Below the pieces are notes generated by a model, which did not search any database, was not told where the DNA came from, and saw nothing but the letters and a program-made list of their open reading frames with translations. A stretch of 64,000 bases of DNA from Terriglobia bacterium (GTDB taxonomy: Bacteria > Acidobacteriota > Terriglobia > Terriglobales > Acidobacteriaceae), in assembly GCA_020072645.1 (NCBI GenBank), contig JAIQGK010000010.1:1-64000 (forward strand). The letters are read 5' to 3'. The translations under genes and the position numbers were made by a program. Of the stretch, positions 60,455 through 64,000 are shown piece by piece; the first letter of the stretch is position 1; each line of letters opens with the position of its first letter.

Positions 60455-60820
60455 CTACCGTCTGTGCACCCAGCCGCGATACGCCACCACGTGCCCGTTT
60501 CCATCACGCACTTGCTCCACGCGTTCCACGGTCACCGGGCCGGTAATCGGCCTCAGGACACGCTGGAAATTCGCGCGCACCATGCCTTCGTCCTGGGCAT
60601 CCACGGCGGCGGCATCCACCTCAAACATCTTTCCATCTGCGCTTGCAACAATGCCAGTAGGATGCTGTTCTTGGATACGCGGTTTGTCTTTGAAATCAAT
60701 GTAACGCGGCGCAATAAAGATAAACGCCAGTATCAGCGTGACCATTACGTCGTAATGGAAGCTTCCCCGCGCGTAGGTCCAGAACAGATAGCCCTTTAAC
60801 GTGCGCCCAATGCGAGACAT
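60455..60820 (-). CDS. Small membrane-anchored hypothetical protein, 121 aa
   Basis: One N-terminal transmembrane helix (YDVMVTLILAFIFIAPRYI) with a preceding basic and aromatic segment, then a hydrophilic domain with a conserved look (GIVASADGKMFEVDAAAVD, RVLRPITGPVTVERVEQVRDGNGHVVAYRGWVHRR). Family unknown. Same strand as the LolA-like gene 196 bp downstream. Confidence 0.6.
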   Translation of the reverse strand: MSRIGRTLKGYLFWTYARGSFHYDVMVTLILAFIFIAPRYIDFKDKPRIQEQHPTGIVASADGKMFEVDAAAVDAQDEGMVRANFQRVLRPITGPVTVERVEQVRDGNGHVVAYRGWVHRR

Positions 60821-61014
60821 GTGAATAGTTTATTCAGTTACCGGGGCTAAACGCAAAGAATAACCAGGAGAAAGCTGAGTAATCTCCCGAAATCGGGTGA
60901 TCCCTTGATCGCGCGTGACCAGGTGATCAAAAGGCATAGCTCTCAATGGAACGCAGAGTTAAACGGACGTAAACGTTGGCACCCGCTTCTTCTGTTCCTC
61001 CGTGTTTCAAGGAT

Positions 61015-61325
61015 TTTGCTTTTGGTCCTGGTCCGATCAGTGGTATCAGTGTTGATCAGTGGTAAGCATCTTCCCGGTTTTAATCCGTGTGATCCGTGTT
61101 CATCCGTGGTGAGGTTTTACTTTTGATCCGAGGCCAATCAGCGTTCATCAGCGGTAAGGTTTTGGTTTTCCGATTCCGCGCGATGTCGGCGATGACGTGC
61201 TATCACGGCGATCCCTGATCAGTGTCATCCGTGCTAATCAGTTGTAAGTTTTGATTTGGATCCGCGATCATCCGCGTTAAACCCTGTTCTGGTTTTCTCC
61301 GTGCCTCTGTGTCTCCGTGGTAGGT
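61015..61325. repeat. Degenerate interspersed repeats (GATCAGTG/ATCCGTG family)
   Basis: The spacer 60821-61329 holds no gene. From about 61015 it is a run of related units such as GATCAGTGGTA, ATCCGTGTTCATCCGTGG and GGTAAGGTTTTGGTTTT, repeated five or more times with drift. The same family reappears at 62955-63072. They look like the intergenic mosaic repeats common in Acidobacteriota; the biological role is unknown. Confidence 0.7.
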
Positions 61326-61329
61326 TTTG

Positions 61330-62841
61330 CTAGAACTTTTTCGCCGTGATCCGTTCCGCCCCCACATACTTTCTCAACGCTTCAGGGATTACCACGCTGC
61401 CGTCGGCCTGTTGATAGTTTTCCATGATCGCTAGCCACGTCCGCCCAATCGCCAACCCGCTGCCGTTAAGCGTGTGCACATACTCGCTCTTCTTGCTGCC
61501 CTCCAGACGAAATCTGATGTTCGCCCGCCGAGCCTGATAAGCCTCAAAATTTGAGCAGGAAGAAATCTCGCGATATAGGTTTTGCCCTGGCAGCCAGACT
61601 TCAAGATCGTAAGTTTTTGCTGAAGCCGCGCTCATATCTCCTGTGCATAGCAGCATCACGCGATACGGCAGGCCCAGAGCCTGAAGCACGCTTTCGGCAT
61701 CGCGCGTGAGCTGCTCATGCTGCTCGTAAGATTGCTCTGGCCGCGTGAACTTTACCAGCTCAACTTTCTGGAACTGGTGCTGCCGGATGATTCCGCGCAC
61801 GTCTTTTCCATACGACCCAGCCTCGCTGCGGAAGCACGGCGTATATCCCGTGACGGAAAGCGGCAGCCGCGCCGCGTCAATCGTCTCGTCGCGATAAAGA
61901 TTGGTCAGCGGCACTTCCGCCGTGGGAATCAGCCACAGGTCTCTTTCATATTGTAGCGTTGTCAAAGGTACGTTGTTTTTGAGAGCTGCTTCCCCACCCA
62001 TATTATCGAGGAGTGCAAGGTCCACCGTCCCTGTACCAACTTTGACAATTTTATAAAGTTCTCCAGGCTGCCCACCCATGGTGAGAGTCACTACTTCGTC
62101 GATTTTGGGAACATGATACGGATTTGCCTCAAATCGGTCTGTTGGCACCTTGAATAAATCCTGGGCGAATTTCGGCAACTGGCCGGTGCCATACATCGAA
62201 TCGGAATTCGCCAAGTAAGGGGGCAGCACTTCGGTATAGCCGTGCTCGCTGGTGTGCAGGTCGAGCATAAAGTTGGCCAGAGCCCGCTCCAGCTTGGCGC
62301 CCAGGTCCCAATAGACGGCGAACCTCGCGCCAGTGAGCTTGACGGCGCGTTTCATGTCCAGCACTCCCAACTGCTCGCCCAGCTCCCAGTGTGGCTTGGG
62401 CTTAAAGCTGAACTTCGGCAACTCTGTAAGCTCGTTTCCTGCCGCGTCGATACCGAACCATTTCCGAACTTCCTTGTTGTCCTCAGCCGATGTGCCCTTC
62501 GGCACCAACTCATGCGGCACGTTGGGAATCCCAGCCAGCAGCATGCGCAATTCTTTGTCGATTGCCGCTGCTTGCCGCTCCAGTTCATCGCCCTGTATTC
62601 GCAACGCTCGTGTCTGCTCCATCTCCGCGCTGGCATCCTGCCCGGCCTTTTTCAGCCGCGCGATCTCTTCTGATGCGCGATTGCGTTGCGCCTTCAATGT
62701 CTCGGACTGGGTAATCAGGGCTCGACGCGATTCATCGATTTCGCGGAAGCCGCCCAACACCTGTTGCGGGTCCATCCCACGCCGCCGCAGCATTTTTTCA
62801 ACCTGTGTGAGGTTCTCTCGGAGGTAAGCAAGATCAAGCAT
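61330..62841 (-). CDS. serS: Serine--tRNA ligase, long form with insertion
   Basis: 503 aa against about 425 for most bacterial SerRS. Standard parts: N-terminal coiled-coil tRNA-binding arm (residues 1-110), motif 1 region, [13 protein letters not shown], motif 2 [27 protein letters not shown] and motif 3 [20 protein letters not shown]. Residues about 232-300 (from PTDRF to LQYER), between DLFKV and [11 protein letters not shown], are an extra segment containing [35 protein letters not shown]. It is not disruptive to the frame, so it is a real domain insertion. Confidence 0.93.
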   Translation of the reverse strand: MLDLAYLRENLTQVEKMLRRRGMDPQQVLGGFREIDESRRALITQSETLKAQRNRASEEIARLKKAGQDASAEMEQTRALRIQGDELERQAAAIDKELRMLLAGIPNVPHELVPKGTSAEDNKEVRKWFGIDAAGNELTELPKFSFKPKPHWELGEQLGVLDMKRAVKLTGARFAVYWDLGAKLERALANFMLDLHTSEHGYTEVLPPYLANSDSMYGTGQLPKFAQDLFKVPTDRFEANPYHVPKIDEVVTLTMGGQPGELYKIVKVGTGTVDLALLDNMGGEAALKNNVPLTTLQYERDLWLIPTAEVPLTNLYRDETIDAARLPLSVTGYTPCFRSEAGSYGKDVRGIIRQHQFQKVELVKFTRPEQSYEQHEQLTRDAESVLQALGLPYRVMLLCTGDMSAASAKTYDLEVWLPGQNLYREISSCSNFEAYQARRANIRFRLEGSKKSEYVHTLNGSGLAIGRTWLAIMENYQQADGSVVIPEALRKYVGAERITAKKF

Positions 62842-62869
62842 GAATCAATTACTTTACCAAAGGATAATA

Positions 62870-62888
62870 TCCCGAGCGTAGCGAGGGA
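62870..62888 (-). repeat. Dispersed palindromic element, copy 2
   Basis: Reverse complement of this site reads TCCCTCGCTACGCTCGGGA, one base from the copy at 53858-53876. Confidence 0.5.
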
Positions 62889-62954
62889 CCCATTTTCCCT
62901 GAAAAGCACCCCACGTCACCAGCAGACTACGCAACGACCACTCCGTCTTCCTCC

Positions 62955-63072
62955 GATCAGCGTCGATCCGCAGTAAGGTTTTGCTTGGTTTGCCGATGAC
63001 GCGCGATGACGGCGATGTCGGCGATCCCGGCGATTCCAATCAGTGTTATCAGTGTCGATCAGTGGTAAAGTT
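62955..63072. repeat. Degenerate interspersed repeats, second block
   Basis: Units such as GATCAGCGTCGATCCGCAGTAAGGTTT and GTGTTATCAGTGTCGATCAGTGGTAAAG, plus runs of GATG/GGCGAT words, match the block at 61015-61325. They lie between serS and a small membrane-protein gene. Confidence 0.65.
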
Positions 63073-63080
63073 TGGGTTTC

Positions 63081-63227
63081 ATGGAAAAAAAGATTTTTTG
63101 GCTGCTCTTTACCGTGCTGGGCGCGCTGATGGGAGTTCTTCTCCCGCTGTGGTGGAACCTGGCGCTTACCTTGCCACTGCTCGTCTTTTGCTGGTGGGTT
63201 GTCTATCGCAGCGGATGGTTTAATTGA
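63081..63227 (+). CDS. 48-aa two-helix membrane protein
   Basis: Starts MEKKIFWLLFTVLGALMG, continues VLLPLWWNLALTLPLLVFCWW and ends YRSGWFN. It consists of two hydrophobic helices separated by a short polar-free turn, with a positively charged N-terminus. The frame starts 9 bases after the repeat block, with no obvious SD, and stops at TGA 63225-63227. The even hydrophobic pattern and Trp-rich second helix look like a real small membrane protein of unknown function. Confidence 0.55.
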   Translation: MEKKIFWLLFTVLGALMGVLLPLWWNLALTLPLLVFCWWVVYRSGWFN

Positions 63228-63339
63228 GATGGTTTAGCTGAAATGCTCCGCACTCTAAGTCCTTTCATCCATTGCAACCGCAGCAAAAATCGAGGTACTC
63301 TCATAGCCATCTTTCCTTTGTTCCTGCATGAGAGTGCCT

Positions 63340-64000
63340 ATGATTCGCCGAACTTTTCTCTTCGTTTCTGTTCTCATCTGTAGTATTGCCGCGCAAGCTG
63401 ACCAGCAATGGGTCGAGGTTGACTCATCGCACTTTTCCGTTGCCACCGATGGCGGAGAAAAACGTGCCCGTGACGTCGCGCAACGTTTTGAACAGATGCG
63501 CATGGCATTTGGTGTGATCTTCAAAAAAGTCAGTGTCAACACGGCGCCTTTGCAGATCATTGCATTTCGTAACGGTAAAGAGTTGCGGCAGTTCGCGCCG
63601 CTCTACGGAGGCAAACCAATCGAGGTGGCCGGATTTTTCCTGGGCAACGCAGGCCGTGGCGGCCCCGGATCCAATGAAGAGCGCCAGTATATTGCCCTGG
63701 ATCTTTCGCAGGAGGATAGCTGGGGAACGGTTTTTCACGAATACGCGCATCTGCTGATCAACAGCAACTTTCCTCCATCGCCGGTCTGGTTCGATGAAGG
63801 TTTTGCGGAATACTGTTCCTCTCTGAAGGTGGACAAAAAGGAAATTGACATCGGCCTGGTCAAGCCTGAATTGCCTGAGTTGCTAAGCCAAAGCCGCTGG
63901 TTGAAGATTGTTGACCTGTTCAGCGTGAGCCACGACTCGCAGATCTACAACCGCGATGACCGCCGCTCAGTCTTCTACGCGCAATCCTGGCTGACAGTGC
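63340..64000 (+). CDS. Secreted zinc metallopeptidase-like protein, 5' part
   Basis: Runs off the window end. Signal peptide (MIRRTFLFVSVLICSIAAQA). The frame then reads WVEVDSSHFSVATDGGEKRARDVAQRFEQ, with the zinc-binding HEYAH at residues 133-137 (HExxH) and the downstream glutamate in WFDEGFAEY about 20 residues later, a gluzincin arrangement. The family is the DUF1570-like/peptidase MA group found with TPR domains in Acidobacteriota. Substrate unknown; the C-terminal part is missing. Confidence 0.82.
   Translation, partial: MIRRTFLFVSVLICSIAAQADQQWVEVDSSHFSVATDGGEKRARDVAQRFEQMRMAFGVIFKKVSVNTAPLQIIAFRNGKELRQFAPLYGGKPIEVAGFFLGNAGRGGPGSNEERQYIALDLSQEDSWGTVFHEYAHLLINSNFPPSPVWFDEGFAEYCSSLKVDKKEIDIGLVKPELPELLSQSRWLKIVDLFSVSHDSQIYNRDDRRSVFYAQSWLTV

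Noticed and set aside
60905-61126. Short open frame in the 60.9-61.1 kb spacer
   Set aside because: It lies mostly in the degenerate repeat block and its translation has no protein-like pattern.

Overview
The window reads as chromosomal DNA of an Acidobacteriota bacterium, most likely class Terriglobia. This rests on gene style rather than any marker gene: a very large TonB-dependent, Oar-like receptor with an N-terminal carboxypeptidase-regulatory-like domain, a DUF4230 protein, many small secreted or conserved hypothetical proteins, GC-rich monocistronic housekeeping genes, and intergenic blocks of degenerate 'GATCAGTG...GGTAAGGTTTT' repeats of a kind I associate with this phylum. About 60 protein genes, one tRNA gene and one integrated mobile element can be supported.

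Layout. 0-3.4 kb: a secreted redox cluster (cupredoxin-like fragment, MauG/cytochrome c peroxidase homologue with one damaged haem motif, c'-type cytochrome, metallophosphoesterase). 3.5-3.75 kb: a 14-codon lysine-rich microgene with its own Shine-Dalgarno and intrinsic terminator. 3.8-17.1 kb: MscS-type channel, single-chain pyruvate:ferredoxin oxidoreductase followed by a ferredoxin-NADP reductase-like flavoprotein, trans-aconitate methyltransferase, MBL hydrolase, DUF4230, aldo/keto reductase, transketolase. 17.2-26.5 kb: stress and accessory genes (DUF883-like protein, ferritin-like protein, methyltransferase, TPR protein, DUF4197), three tandem secreted rhodaneses, a small HTH regulator with an operator-like region, and a glutamine synthetase. 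26.9-34.1 kb: molybdopterin oxidoreductase with 3-methyladenine glycosylase, a two-component operon made of a cNMP-binding-domain histidine kinase and a receiver/thioredoxin-reductase fusion, DUF3224, MaoC.

34.1-43.5 kb is the accessory region. It starts with a Fic AMP-transferase that has an array of inverted half-sites over its start, then three unknown genes, one with a PLD-like C-terminus. Next is a 5.8-kb integrated element bounded by a 74-bp direct repeat that includes the 3' half of tRNA-Val(GAC). The element carries a tyrosine integrase, an HUH rolling-circle-type replication initiator preceded by a nest of inverted repeats, an RNase HI, a zinc-ribbon coiled-coil protein and four unknown genes. 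It is best read as an integrated rolling-circle plasmid or satellite-like element and is the most interesting part of the window.

43.6-64 kb returns to core genes: SGNH hydrolase, a cupin with apparent frame breaks, PgsA-type synthase, Ser/Thr kinase, YraN, class III aminotransferase, EamA exporter, CysS, GalT, cysteine desulfurase, the TonB receptor, LolA-like protein, SerS with a large insertion, and at the right edge a zinc metallopeptidase cut by the window end. Repeat-rich spacers lie on both sides of serS.
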